The translations under genes were made by a program, and so were the position numbers. The notes below the pieces were generated by a model, which searched no databases, was not told the DNA's origin, and saw only the letters and a list, made by a program, of their open reading frames with translations. Positions 35,935-48,179 of a DNA stretch of 64,000 nt are shown one piece after another; position 1 is the stretch's first letter; each line of letters starts with the position of its first letter. Source of the stretch: Oxytricha trifallax. Lineage: Eukaryota > Ciliophora > Spirotrichea > Sporadotrichida > Oxytrichidae. The stretch is from NCBI GenBank assembly GCA_000711775.1, contig ARYC01018444.1:1-64000 (forward strand), in the 5' to 3' direction.

Positions 35935-36070
35935 CCTGTAATTTATAGTGATGGTGACATGGTTACCGAATGCGAACCAAGGTCACGGTCATGGTCACGA
36001 TGATCCGGTTACTAGGATCCTGAATGCAGTTACCATATGACCACATAACTGGTCAGTTTAGTTGTAATCA
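35935..36070. repeat. Cluster of GGTNAC words
   Basis: Within about 130 bp the palindromic-core word GGTNAC or its complement recurs many times (GGTGACATGGTTACCG, AAGGTCACGGTCATGGTCACG, CCGGTTACTAG, CAGTTACCATATGACC). A related cluster sits at 37275-37480. The function is unknown; it may be a decayed palindromic repeat. Confidence 0.45.
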
Positions 36071-37274
36071 CCTCTCTATTTGACATCATTCGACGAATTA
36101 ACACTATAAAAAAATCATTAATTTGGGAAAATTACTTTTATTTGCCAGTGAATGAGTTAATAATCAAAAATTGAGATGTATAATATTTATGCTTTATTTA
36201 TATTTAAATATAGTTACACTCATCAGTTTTAAGAACTTTTAAAATTTTTCTATTGTTAAAGCCTGATCTTGTTCAATGAAGGTTAGTTATATTGATCTAC
36301 CATTTTTATTGAATTTAATTTTTAATTTAATTTCTTATTAATTTCTCTCTATATTACTAACATTCTGATCATTTTGTAGACGGACAGTTATTATCATTAT
36401 TGTCTGTCGACAATTTTTTCTGATCATTTTCAGGTAATTTTTAGTCATGTATTTTGAAAAAAATCTTAATAAACTTTGTATAATTCTTGATAGATTTAGG
36501 TATATTCTTGGAGGATTCAGAATAATGTTCTTTTTTTTCAAAGAAAAAATTTTTTCCCTAAAAAAATTAACTAAGGATTCCAAAAAAGGCACCCAAAAAA
36601 AGCAAAAAAGATTAGTGATAAATCCTTATAGAACTATGATAATGAAAATGGATTTTTGAGATTCTTGATTTTCAGTAAGTAGAGATAAAAAAATGTGATT
36701 AAAAAAAAGTTTTTTAAAAAAGTTAATTAAAAATAGGGCAGAGATAATAGCATCTGCCTCGATTGGGTTTTAAACAATATTTTTTCTAAATTTATATTTA
36801 ATCATTAATTATATATAGATAGATTACTATCTTCCAGACCTGATGTTTGAAGTCTAAAAACCTCTAAAATTTTTAGGAGGTGTTGAAAGTTATGACTAAT
36901 AATAGTAGTAAAAGGGAATAATTATGAATTGTCGAATATGAACTCATGTTTTAATAAACACTCCTTTCATTTTAGCTAATCAATTATTAGTAATGTGCAT
37001 AGAAATCTAACCAATCATTTGTCGATAATTTAATATAGGCAATATATTTGATTATAAATGAAAATTAAAAATTATAATTAAGAGTGAATAAAATGATAAT
37101 ATTTTTAATAGAAAAGATAGTTAATATAGAATACGAGCTAATCCAAAATTAATGTTTTTTTTTGACTTAGCTCGTATATTAAATGTTTTTTAAAATATAA
37201 TAATCATAATATTCAAACTTTTGATTATGAATATACATTTTGTCAAATTTTTGAATATTTACAAATTTAAAAGT
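36071..37274. other. AT-rich intergenic DNA, no gene seen
   Basis: Poly-A and poly-T tracts (for example 36530-36600) make open frames on both strands that read as Lys/Phe-rich noise. No gene is supported. Confidence 0.55.
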
Positions 37275-37480
37275 GATGGTGACTCATGGTCATTGTCAAC
37301 ATTTTATGGTCATGAACCACAAGGACTACATTACCATCTCTTGAAAATGAATGATTTCAGTGTTATAATTCGTCATTTTTTATTACAAAATAGAGGAAAA
37401 AGTACCACTAATTTACCAGTTACTTGGTCACGTTGTCACTACCATCGTGCTATTTGAGACGATGGCGACCATGACTATTT
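37275..37480. repeat. Second cluster of GGTNAC / GGTCATG words
   Basis: Words such as GATGGTGACTCATGGTCATTGTC, TGGTCATGAACCAC, TTGGTCACGTTGTCACTACCATCG and GATGGCGACCATGAC recur, the last two being partly inverted copies of the first. The cluster ends directly at the left end of the decayed TBE at 37486 and matches the cluster at 35935-36070 in word content. Confidence 0.45.
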
Positions 37481-37485
37481 AGACT

Positions 37486-39774
37486 AAAACTCCAAAACTT
37501 CATAATGAGTTTTATATGTGTTTTGATTGATAATCTTAGGGATTATAGTTTCTTTTTTGTTAGTTTCATTTTTTGTTGTAAAATTCAAAGTAATTTATTA
37601 CTTTATGGTTGAGATCTTTATTTTTATGTTTTTATCAACACTGCATCTATATAAATGTTATGTTGAAATTATTCCACTGGGAAATTTTAAATGATAGTAT
37701 ATTGATTTTTTGCTTTGCTTATTTAATTTCAATAGATAAATATTATGAAAACATCTACTTATAAATCTTCTCCATTTTCTGACAAGTTTCAGTACTAATA
37801 TAGTTGTTATAATTTAGTACATTTACTAAGATTTTTTTGATTTTTGTAATTATAGGAATTTATATAGTAACTAGTTATTGATTATTAAATTAGGTTAACT
37901 TATGATTAAAATATTATAAATATACAGGAATCTAAAATTTCAACTAGAACTCAAGACTATGTTAATGACTTATGTTCGATGAATCTCTATCATATATTAA
38001 ATAATATTACACCCATATTTAAGTGTCATTAAGTTTTGAAAATAACTATAAGTTCTTTAATGATTTTTTTTATAAATATAGTAAAAATTAGATAAAATGA
38101 ATGTAAATTTATTATTTTTCATATCTACATATAATTCTAATTTCTTAAAAACCATATAGTTAAGACATTAAATCTCAATAAAATAAGTTGTAGGATTGTG
38201 ATAATCATAATTAATTTAAGTTTACTGATTTTTTAGAAAATATTACAATAAAATAAGCTAATATAATATAATTTAGTGAGTATTATCATAATAAAAAAAT
38301 AATAACTAATTAAAACAATCATAGGCATAATTATTTAAGACGATTTTTTAAAAGTGGGTCAAAATTTAAAAAATTCGTTACTTTTGCACCATTTTTACTT
38401 ACTTTTTTAATCTATTGCTTAAATATCAATAATTGATTTTATAATTATTAAAATATAAGTGAATAATATAGCAAATGTATTTCTACAATTTGAATATTCA
38501 AAGAAATTTTGATAATTGTTCAAATTAAGATTTTGAGGGGGAAGTTTCCTACAAAAGATTTTATATGCAGTCAAGGGGGATTTCATGCCCCCATCGGTAG
38601 TTTCTTGTCCCAAACATAAAAATATATAATATTTATAAATTTCTCAAAATCTTTAACATCAATAATGATTTAATTATTTGTAATCTAGTATAAAATCTCA
38701 TATCTATTTTGAAATAGATTTGACAAGTTTATTTGAAAGCACAAATAATTATTTAATAAAATCAACTAGTTTTGCATTGTTTTTATTATAAAATAAGACA
38801 AAGAATAAAAATAAACCTTTAAAATAATTATTAAATATTTAAAAAATAATATTTAATTTATTGAAATGGTAATTGGACTTGGAATCTAAATTTTTTTAAT
38901 GTTATTATCGACAAATAATATAAATTTAATTTTGAGGCAGGAAATTTCCGTGAGAAGCGGGAAATTGTACAGGGGCATCAACTTTAACCCTAAGATTTTT
39001 ATTATTTTAACTATTTCATTGAAACATCACTTGTTTAAAAAAAGGTACTATTTATGTTTTTTTACAATTAAATTAGTATCAATTAATACTAATCTGATTA
39101 GTACCAGTACTAATAAAATTTAACAAATTAAGTATTAAATTAAAAGTATTTAATTGGTTAAAATAGATATCTATATCTGATATTTTTTACAATTTTTGCA
39201 GCTTTCACCATTTATCTTTCCAGGGTTAACCTCTTAAAAATGAGCAAATTTAAAAGGTGTCTATAATTTTATTGAAATTATAAATACAAAATTATAAGAT
39301 TGATATCCATTTATAATTATTTTATAAATAAAACATAACAAACATGGGTCTATCAATACCTTAAAATCCCTTATTTTATGATTATTTTAAGCAAGCTAAA
39401 AAAATTAAAGCATTTTATCTAATTTTGAATTTTTTTTTAAAAAAAAATTCAAAAAATATTTGTGCTTAAATGCCCAAATTTTTGAAATAATGAATCAACT
39501 TTCTTTATAAAAATGATAAGATAAAGCTAAAACGAATAAAAAAATGGAAAGTAGAAAAATATAAACAAACTTTTCAATTTTAAATAAAATGCTATAGTTA
39601 ATATGTAGATATGATAAAATATAAGTTGAGTTTCCAAAAGTTGATCATATAATACTTTTATATTTTAAAAACAAGGGTAAAAGTAATGCTTCCGATATCA
39701 AATAAACCTTAAATTACAACAAACCCTTATCAATATAAAACAATATAAGTAAATAAAGAGGTTTTGGGGCTTTG
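37486..39774. mobile_element. Strongly decayed TBE-like element with ACT duplications
   Basis: The left end (from 37486) aligns with the TBE terminal repeat, with C-to-T changes in the telomere-like part (AAAACTCCAAAACTT) and the conserved TAATGAG...TTATA...TTTTGATTG block. The right end (39757-39774) reads GAGGTTTTGGGGCTTTG. Both are flanked by ACT (37483-37485 and 39775-39777), which fits the ANT rule. The interior is AT-rich with no recognisable TBE gene, so this is either an internally deleted copy or a very old one. Its 2.3-kb length is about half a full TBE. Confidence 0.65.
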
Positions 39775-39777
39775 ACT

Positions 39778-40199
39778 GTTACATCGTAACCATAACTTGA
39801 AAATGCAAAATATAATTATTAATTTGTCGATTGACTTCAAAATAAAGCAGCAATCACCACCACTTTCTTCAAATTATTAATCTTTTATGGAACACTCTTA
39901 TAAAATATATCACTGAGTAGGTAGTCTTCTTATTTGCAATATGTATTCTTCCTTAACATTTCAATAAGCAAAAGTAAAAAATATAAAGCAAGATATTAAA
40001 ATGCTATTTTCTATTCTTCTTTATTCTAAAATAGAATCACTAATTAAATTGAATAATATTTGAAAGAGTAATTCTCACGAGTTTTAGATAGTTATATGAC
40101 CTCAATAAATTTAATTTAATAAAATACCCAGTATACAAGTGGATACAGTACCTGCTAAGAAGCTTTTCCCTTCTATATTTGTTTATCGAAATTATTTCA
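39778..40199. other. AT-rich intergenic DNA, no gene seen
   Basis: No feature recognised. Confidence 0.5.
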
Positions 40200-42090
40200 G
40201 TCTAATGCAAGATGCCATTTTGTACATTTTTGGACTATTTAAAAATTTTTCGAGAACCTAAATCTTTCACTCCAACATGCAGGTTGCAATTTATATTTCT
40301 TACAAACACCCGAAAATTACGATTCTGTTAAATTAGACCTCGCTAAACAAGAAAATTAAACTAGCAATGTCTTATCTTAAAAACCCGTGAAGATAGAGGA
40401 ATTTTAGGTTTCATTATAAGATTGATGAGCAAGTATAATAAACAGTGCATATTAGGGTTTTCAAGGGAGCAAAGGAGGGTCACGGAAATTCGTGTAGAGA
40501 ATTGGATTTGAGCAAATCCACTAAATTTGGGCTCCTGAACAAGAGTGTGATACTGGAACACAAGATATATAGTCATTTTCAAAAGTTATAGGGGGTCATT
40601 TTGACTATTTTTTACTTTTCCAAAAATTTGTCCAGAGCAAAATCCTTCCATACCTAAATGCAGTATCGAATTCATTCTTCCTTAAAAGACCCGAAAACAC
40701 CGATTCTGGTGAATTAGATCTCGCTGATTACGAATATACAACCTAAATTTGATTTATCTTTTAAACTCGCAAATTTACAGGCATTTTTAGTACGTGTGAT
40801 CGTATTATTAACTATATGAATTTAGTGGCTTCCATAGTAATTCATTTTTTAAAAAAGTAGAAATTAAATTATTGGAGCTTTTATAAATTTCTCTAAGTAT
40901 ATAGAACCCCGTTAGTCATTTAAGAACGAAGATTAGGAGTTAAGAACAATAAATATAAAGAAAGATTTAAATGGCGTAAATTAAAAATGTTTGGGCTAAT
41001 TATTGAAACTATTGGCTCGATTAATTTTTCTTATAAAATAAACCAATCAATGTGTGTAAAATTAATATTAACCTACTTATATATTATTTTAGCCAATATT
41101 AATTTAATTTTTAAATAATTGTTCTTAACCCCCTATCTTTTGTCTTAATTGAAACATGGGGCTTTAATAATAACTTGAATCTTTGAAATCTCCAGTTAAA
41201 TTATTAATACTAACTATTTCGACCTTGATTAGCACGAATATACAACCTATATTTGATTTATCTTTTAAACGCGCAAAATTCATGCATTTAAAGTTTCATC
41301 ATAGGATTGATGAGTGAATATGTCAAACTTCGATTTTTAGAGTTTTTAAGGCAGCGGGAGAGGGTCACGGAAATTCATGAGGTGACCTGGAATATTTAAA
41401 TTCACTAAATTTGGGCTCCTTGCTAGAGTTTGACACCAGAGCACCAGATATATAGTCATTTTCAAAAGTTATAGGTGTGCTATTTTGTCCATTTTTCACA
41501 TTTTCAAAATTTGATCTTGGCAAATCCCTTCCACACTATTATGCAGTATCGAATTTATATTTCCTTAAAATACTTAAAAACACCGATACTGGTCATTTAG
41601 ACTCGCTGAGCATGAATACTGAATCATAATTGGTTTATCTTTTAAACGCGCAAAGTTACTGGCATTTGAAATTGGTGTGATCCTATTATTAACTATGTGA
41701 TTTTAATGGATTCCATAATAATTGCTTTTATAAAGTACAAATTAAATTATTGGAGTCTTCGTTAATTACTCCAAGTATATAATTGATAACTTGAATCTTT
41801 GTTATCTCCAGTAAAACTTTTAATAATAGCTATTTTTACTTCAACTATCACGAATGTACAACCTGAATTCGATTTATTTTTAAAATGCGTAAAGTTTATG
41901 GCAAAATAAGCTTTTTTTGGCTAATTCCTCTTATAATCCTTAAACTTTCATTATTGAGTTTTTAAGGGCTCTCTCAAAAGATGGTCAAGAAAATTCATGA
42001 GTTAACCTGGAGTTGTGCTCCTAAACAAGCCTGTGATACCGGAATACTATAAATGTAGTCATTTTCAAAAGTTATTGGGGGGGTCAGCCA
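40200..42090. repeat. Degenerate tandem array of a dispersed repeat
   Basis: Four copies, the outer two partial, repeat the same ordered blocks. GGTCACGGAAATTC occurs near 40478 and 41363 (GGTCAAGAAAATTC near 41985). AAATTTGGGCTCC occurs near 40523 and 41408. The AGTCATTTTCAAAAGTTAT block followed by Gs occurs near 40571, 41455 and 42058. ACACCGATTCTGG or variants occur near 40697 and 41580. Unit spacing is uneven (about 885 and 600 bp). A lone copy lies at 12961-13345. No coding frame was recognised. Confidence 0.8.
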
Positions 42091-44424
42091 GTTAATCTTA
42101 AGCTTAAGTTCTCTTGATGAGTAATTAATTCATATCTCTGGAGTAACTGATTACTGCTATATAGTCATAATCACTATTTTTTATATAAATTTAAAGATAT
42201 AGCCTCATATTTTAAACCATTTATAAATTATATTATTTTTTATTGATTCTTTCTGAATATTTATTTCTATTTTTATATATTGATGTTTTTATAGAGGTTA
42301 AATTATTTAAGGGTCATTTTGCAAGATCATGAGATAAAATATCTTTTATAGATTTACACCAAACCTTTATACTTTATATTTTTTATTAGAAAATATAAAG
42401 TATTTAAATGATAGGAAGTTTATTTTGATAATAACGCGGCGTATAAATAAAATAATATACGCTCTATACATGTATCTATTTAATTGTTATATTTTATAAT
42501 TAAATATTTATCTTCCATACTTAAAATTTTAAGCGTTTTGACATTCATGTTATCATAAAAGCCAGGGTCTACATTTTACTGAAACCTTTTTTATATATAC
42601 ACAGCTCCTTAATTTAGATAAAACTCCGAAAATATAAAAGAATTTACAATTGTTCTGTTATCAATATATTACACCTAAATAAAGCTTGTGTTTAAACTTT
42701 AATAAATTGTATTAAAATATAAATCAATGGTAAATAAGTATTTATCGGCCTAAATTGTTAAAATATAAAATATTTTGTGTTTATACTTTAGACTTCTGCG
42801 GCAATAGTTTCAGCTGTTAAAATATCAGATGTTGAAACTTTGTTATGCTAGCTTTAAATGTCACCATAATTATGTTTTGATTAATTACAAGGAAATTAAT
42901 GATTCAAATGTTCATTTTAATTCTTATTTAGCTTATTTTCATTTCCACATATAATACCTTCTCACCGTTTTGATATTGCTAATTAGACTTAACAACTATC
43001 AAGATCATTTACTCTAATAACAGCTGCATCATCATATCATTTAGTCTTCTCTTTTCTGTTTAAAATTTACCTCAATTATTCCTACTTAAGTCTTGTATGT
43101 AGGTAGGTGGGACTTGAAGCAGTTTTCATTAATGCGAGCTAAACCCCAACTTTATTGTTTAATTAGCAGTAATTTTATCAACATATGTACAAATATATTA
43201 ATATGAAATGATTGAATCTTAAGTATAAATTAATATATAATTAATTAAATTTATAAAATTATTTAATGTTTTATTCTTAAGCATTATCAAATGACATTCA
43301 TAACAATTTACTCCATATATTTACTGAGGAAGCTCGAATTTGTTGCACTTTAAGAGGTGGTACCCATTAAAGGCATTGCAGTTTTATCATTTAGTAGCAT
43401 TGATTTCGGTTTGCTTATAAATCCCACTACTTTGCTCATTATATTGAGTGATATGTTCCGCTTAACTCTATTAAAATCACTTATAAGTAGTTTTAATTCA
43501 TTTATACTAAATATAATACTATTAAATCAGCATATTTCAACTTATAAGTGTTGTTTTAAGACTACTGTCTATTTTTAATTCATAATTAAAGAAAAGAAGT
43601 TAGCCATGGCGATGTCTATCATTTCCAAAAGTATTTTAAATTATTATTGCTTAATTTAATGGAATATCAGTGCTTAAAATGAAAATAAAGCTCATAAATG
43701 CTTAATTTTATCAAATTAAACTTGTTTTCCAATTAAAAATTGGTTAATTGGATACAGTTAGCCAAACTCTACATATCTTCAGCTACTTTATTCATTTAAT
43801 TGTATTATTTTTGTTAGAGTTACCATAATAATAATAATAACATTCATAGATATAAACATAATTAATTAAAAATAATCTTGTTTGATGAGGAAGTTATTTT
43901 TCCTCCACAATGTTGTTAGTTTCTCTGAAGGTTCATTGTTCAAAAATATCTAAAATTAATATTTAAATATTATGCTAATTACATTTATCTGTGGCTAATG
44001 ATTTAGAATTGCTATTTTTCTATAATATATAAGATAACTAATATAAATATTAAATACTAATAATAATTAACTCACATCTCGGGCAAAAGGGCCCTAAGAG
44101 TAAAAAATAAATGTTAAGGGTCAAGTCCTTTTTCATGTGACTAGTCTTAATTTAAATTCAAACTAAAACTTTAACTATAGTATTTGGTATGTCAATTTGA
44201 GTCTTTCGTCATTTTTATAGCGTCAACAGACGAATTCTTTCAGCTTCGATTTTTTTGCTTTTCGGACTTTTTTCAGTAGTCCTCCTAGTCGTCATCACTA
44301 TTACAGTGATTTGAATAACTCTGCCATTTAGAGTTATCTATTTGGTAAGGTGGATCATCTGGAGTGATTTTCATCTCACCTCCTTCAAATTGTTGTTGTT
44401 GATTTATTTGAGTTCTTACGTGAG
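42091..44424. other. AT-rich intergenic DNA, no gene seen
   Basis: No protein-like frame or known repeat was recognised. Around 43090-43160 and 44080-44130 the composition is slightly richer in G+C without an interpretable signal. Confidence 0.5.
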
Positions 44425-45411
44425 TCAGAACCCTTATATAAACAGAGTAGAGTTCTTTATAGATTTCCTTATTTGGGTTGAATTGATAGCTGTCTTTATC
44501 ATAGACTTCTATTGCATCTACTATGTTTTTAATATGGACCTGTTGATGTACGCTTACCTTTCCCCTGACTGTGTCCTCAATATGTCTACTATAGGAGATG
44601 AGTGCATTCTAGTTTTCTTTTCTAGTGAATACCTTTTTCTTTTCTTCCAGGTTTTTGAGGAAGAAAAGATATTTTTCTAATTTTTTGAATGAATTAGCGC
44701 CATATTTGATTTGTATCTCTTTAGTTCTTCTTCAGTCAAATCAATGGAAAGTTTGGTATTCTGGGCTTTGAAGGAAAGGATTTGCTCAAGTGAGGGTCCC
44801 TGAGGGACAAACTACTTGAGATGTTTATATGTTTAGGGTCTTATTTATTCTTGTGTTGACTAGGTTGTGTTAGATGGTTATTTTTCCTCTTCTTACTAAT
44901 ATTTAGGTTAGGTAGGATTTTTAACTTCTTCCATAGCAGTGTCTGGAAGGTTTTTTGATTAGGTTGAGGGTTGAGTATTTGAATCTTTTTCTAGTCTTTG
45001 TTATAGCATCTCTCTGAAGAACTATACGAAACTACTTTCCTATCCAGTTATATAATGTTGATAGGTTGTAGAGTCTGCCAGATTCTGATTGGGTGTTTCA
45101 ATCAGAATTTTTTCTGGTAGGGTAGGTACCGATCTGTGAAGTGGCGTCTTACTAGGGGTACTAAATAGGTCTGAGTCTTCTCCTATTAGAAAGGAGTAAA
45201 ATATGGCTGAAAATGAGTTGTTTAGTTGAAGTGACCTTTTGTATGCTTCCTTAGAAATCTTCATGATTTTTGAAGAAATTAGAGTGCAAGCTGATTTTTT
45301 AGTTTCCAGCTTGTAAGGAAGTTGATGATTTGCCCTGTGGCTGCCTATTGAGAGCATGACTCTTTGCTCAGATAGACTAAGAATGTTTTGAAACTAAGTA
45401 GTAGGTACCAT
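44425..45411 (-). CDS. Unrecognised protein, 328 codons, possibly a gene fragment
   Basis: The minus frame from ATG 45409-45411 to TGA 44425-44427 is open with TAA/TAG as Gln, and its content is protein-like throughout. It starts with an ordinary globular-looking part (HQLPYKLETKKSACTLISSK). A Ser/Thr/Pro segment (STPSKTPLHRSVPTLPE) follows, then a Gln/Glu-rich linker (PKYQQEEEKQ), and it ends in a basic stretch (KTWKKRKRYSLEKK). Upstream, to about 45600, other minus frames also look coding (NNLIYPLSNMYRIQPAVL; EKGPSFLGHGTYYLVSK), so the gene probably extended further and is now frameshifted, or carries short germline-only insertions. No family recognised. A TBE lies 490 bp to its right. Confidence 0.5.
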
Positions 45412-45893
45412 GTCCTAAGAATGAAGGACCTTTCTCACTTACTAAGTCTGGCAGTCATCCCCGAGCTTTATAATTTCCTGTAGATTAGTTTGTTATCTTT
45501 AAGTGAGATTAGCACTGCAGGTTATATTCGATACATGTTGGAAAGGGGGTATATTAGATTGTTTAAGTCAGTTTTCATTTGGGACAGTTTGGGTTGGAAT
45601 TTAGGGTATGTTCCTTTTAATTCCGTTTTAATTTAATTCTATAAATATTAAATTATTAATTCTGTCATTTATAATATATTAAACTATAGAGCAACATAAA
45701 CAAAGAAGTGACTTGTTTAGGATTTGAGAATTGTCGATGATGAATCAACAACAAAATTAGCGCTTGCTTTCTTATCTAGTTTTCTACATCCTGGTGCTAT
45801 TTAATCTGGCCTATCTTCATACAATTATAATCTTGCCTCAATTACAATCATCTCTTGCTTCCTAAGTCTAAAATCAAAAATAGACAGACAATC
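45412..45893. other. Upstream coding-like stretch, then AT-rich spacer
   Basis: To about 45600 there are minus-strand frames that seem to be the broken N-terminal part of the preceding gene. From 45600 to the TBE no feature was seen. Confidence 0.4.
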
Positions 45894-45896
45894 ATT

Positions 45897-45974
45897 CAAA
45901 ACCCCAAAACCCCTTAATGAGATTTATAAGTGCGATGATTTGTAGGTAATTTGTTAGGGGTTGGGGTTATTAAT
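45897..45974 (+). repeat. TBE terminal inverted repeat, left
   Basis: Telomere-like (C4A4)2 start, then the conserved TTAATGAGATTTATAAGTG block and a GGGGTTGGGGTTATTAA inner edge, mirrored at 49808-49885. Confidence 0.95.
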
Positions 45975-46071
45975 TAAATGCGAGACAAAAATTACAAGTT
46001 TTTGAGGTTTAATTATGATGAAGAGTATATAGATTTAGTATTTAAAATGCGATTTTAATGTGATATATACA

Positions 46072-47000
46072 ATGAATAAGTCAACCAGCACTAAATTATA
46101 AGTTCATTGCACTGCTCTTAAAGCGAAGCTTCCCCTGCATTATAGCAGTATAACTAAAGCAATAATAGCTGAATTCTAAGTCTAAGAGAAATTCAAAGTT
46201 TCTATAGAAGCATATTGACTATCTAATAAATGAAAAAACCTTGAAATATTGGGCTCACTTCTCTCTTGACCAACGAGCTAATATGTTTCACAGCCAGTTC
46301 CCTGAATTGAAGATCTCTGAATAGTCTGTTGCAAACATTTATAAACGAAATGGTATCTCTTACAAAGGTGTGAATCAAATCAAGAGAGTGATTGATTTGA
46401 CTCTGCCATTTTACAACAATAACCTAAATTATATTTATAATTAAATGCAGAGAGCTTAATAGAATAGTATTAAGTTTATACATACTGACGAAGCTGTGTT
46501 TGCCTTCAACAATTTCATCTAGAAGTCTTAGCATAAGAGGCAAAGAAATATAGAAGTATATGACTAAAAAGTCAAGGTATAAAACAATGGCAATTTTTGG
46601 AGGTATTAGCGAGGATGCTGGTTTCGAAACTTATGTTATTCATCATCACTCAATTAAGACAGTGAAGTATATTAAGTTCTTAGAGCAGCTGAGAGAGAAG
46701 TACCCTAAATAAGAGATTATACTATTCGTTGATAATCTTTCTGTTCATAAGACTAAAGAAACAAGGAAGAGTTATGAAAAACTTAGAATAACACCAGCGT
46801 CCAACTTGCTTTACAGCCCATAGTTTAATGGAATCGAATTCTACTGGGGTATATTAAAAGGACATTATTTGAAACTGCTACTATACCATTTGATGCATGA
46901 CCTACATATTGATTCAGTAGACTTTATTGAAAGTTCAGCAAAAAAAGAAGAAAATTAGTTGGCTTAAAATTGTGCTAAGGAAGGGAGAGTGAATGTATAC
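46072..47000 (+). pseudogene. TBE transposase ('42-kDa'), DD34E, frameshifted
   Basis: Starts at ATG 46072. The N-terminal part resembles the helix-turn-helix region of IS630/Tc1 transposases. The triad is visible as HTDEAVF (Asp at 46487), FVDNLSVHK (Asp at 46731) and NGIEFYWG (Glu at 46836), with 34 residues between the last two. Two frame changes break it: one near 46210, where the first frame meets TGA, and one near 46580, between the first and second catalytic Asp. No clear TGA ends the last frame near 47000, so the end is approximate. Without the breaks it would cut and join the element ends. Confidence 0.88.
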
Positions 47001-47029
47001 AAATAAATTTTATAGTTAAGTTAATTAAT

Positions 47030-47819
47030 ATACAAATCTCATTTAAAATTCTCTCGTAAGAGCTGGCCTCTCTTTCTTTTCTTCCTCTTGTTACTTCCCT
47101 CCTCCTTGATTTCTTCTCTTACTGCTAGCTTCAGCATCTATGTTCATTGACTCTGGAGGCTAAATATTTTAATAAAGTCTCTTTCTAACTTCATACTTTG
47201 TCTGCGACTTTCGCTCTCTGTGAAGCTTGGTCTTTCCTTCATCAAAAGATGCAGTACCAAATTTTTCTAAAGAGTTAAGCTAAAATTCTTACTTTAAATA
47301 TAAGGGTGTTTCTGAAGCTCTGATAACCAGCTCTAACTTATCTTGATCCTTTTTTTGTCCTTATCTTCTGAAGATATGTTGTACCTTTTCTTATGAGATT
47401 CTAGAATAATTTCTCTCAAATAATCACCTTTAATTGTTGCAAGGATGCCAATAAAATAGTTTCTTTCATGTAGTTTATTTAATAACTACTTCTTAGCAGG
47501 ATGGTACTGCGAAACTTTTGGGTCATTTATAGCATCATCATATAGGTTATTCACCGAGATTTCTGGATAGTTTGGATTCTCTGCAAACTTTACATCTTAA
47601 GTTTTCAATTCTTTCTTCTCTTCGCAGAGTATCACTCTTAGAAATTAAATTTTAGTAACTTCCATCGTTGGCAGGAACAAACAAACTCCATAATCAAGAT
47701 GAGTTATTATAAGTTCATTACCTTGCGACCAAGTAGCGATGCAAATCCTCCTTATTTCTAAATCTTTGAATCAATTTTTGTGCTTGCACTCTTTTCATTG
47801 CATCATTCATTGACTCCAT
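47030..47819 (-). pseudogene. TBE '22-kDa'-type gene, frameshifted
   Basis: Minus strand from ATG 47817-47819. The readable parts include QGNELIITHLDYGVCLFLP, NPNYPEISVNNLYDDAIND and, after a frame change, EKFGTASFDEGKTKLHRER, then a Gln/Glu/Lys-rich tail. Frame changes lie near 47725 and 47350. It converges with the transposase gene, and its exact end is unclear. Function unknown; it is assigned by position and orientation within a TBE. Confidence 0.7.
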
Positions 47820-48179
47820 CTTGTTTACAGATCAAAGAAACGATATTCAAATTTAAGTTTAGTGATTTCAATTATATATCTCTGTAAAGCTTACAATTAA
47901 ATATAGGCATCCTATAGAAGGTCAACCTCTAAAAAGGATATGGAGAAGATTTTGAGAACTGGTTTCAAACTTGAAAGATTGAAATAAATTTCTACTGTTA
48001 TTGTTCCATACTTAAATTTAAATTGGTACGTACTTAATTAGGAGCAGCTCCTAAAATGCTAGTACTTAATTAGGAGCATCCTAATTTTAATAATAAAATC
48101 ACAAAATACCTCCTAAAGCAGTACGTACTTAATTAACCTCCTAAATCGGTACATACTATAATCAACTTATTATTTAAAG

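Noticed and set aside
36338..36660. Overlapping ORFs on both strands rich in Lys/Phe
   Set aside because: Produced by poly-A and poly-T tracts; no conserved content.
44342..44680. Plus-strand membrane-like ORF
   Set aside because: Overlaps a more protein-like minus-strand frame; its hydrophobicity comes from T-rich codons.
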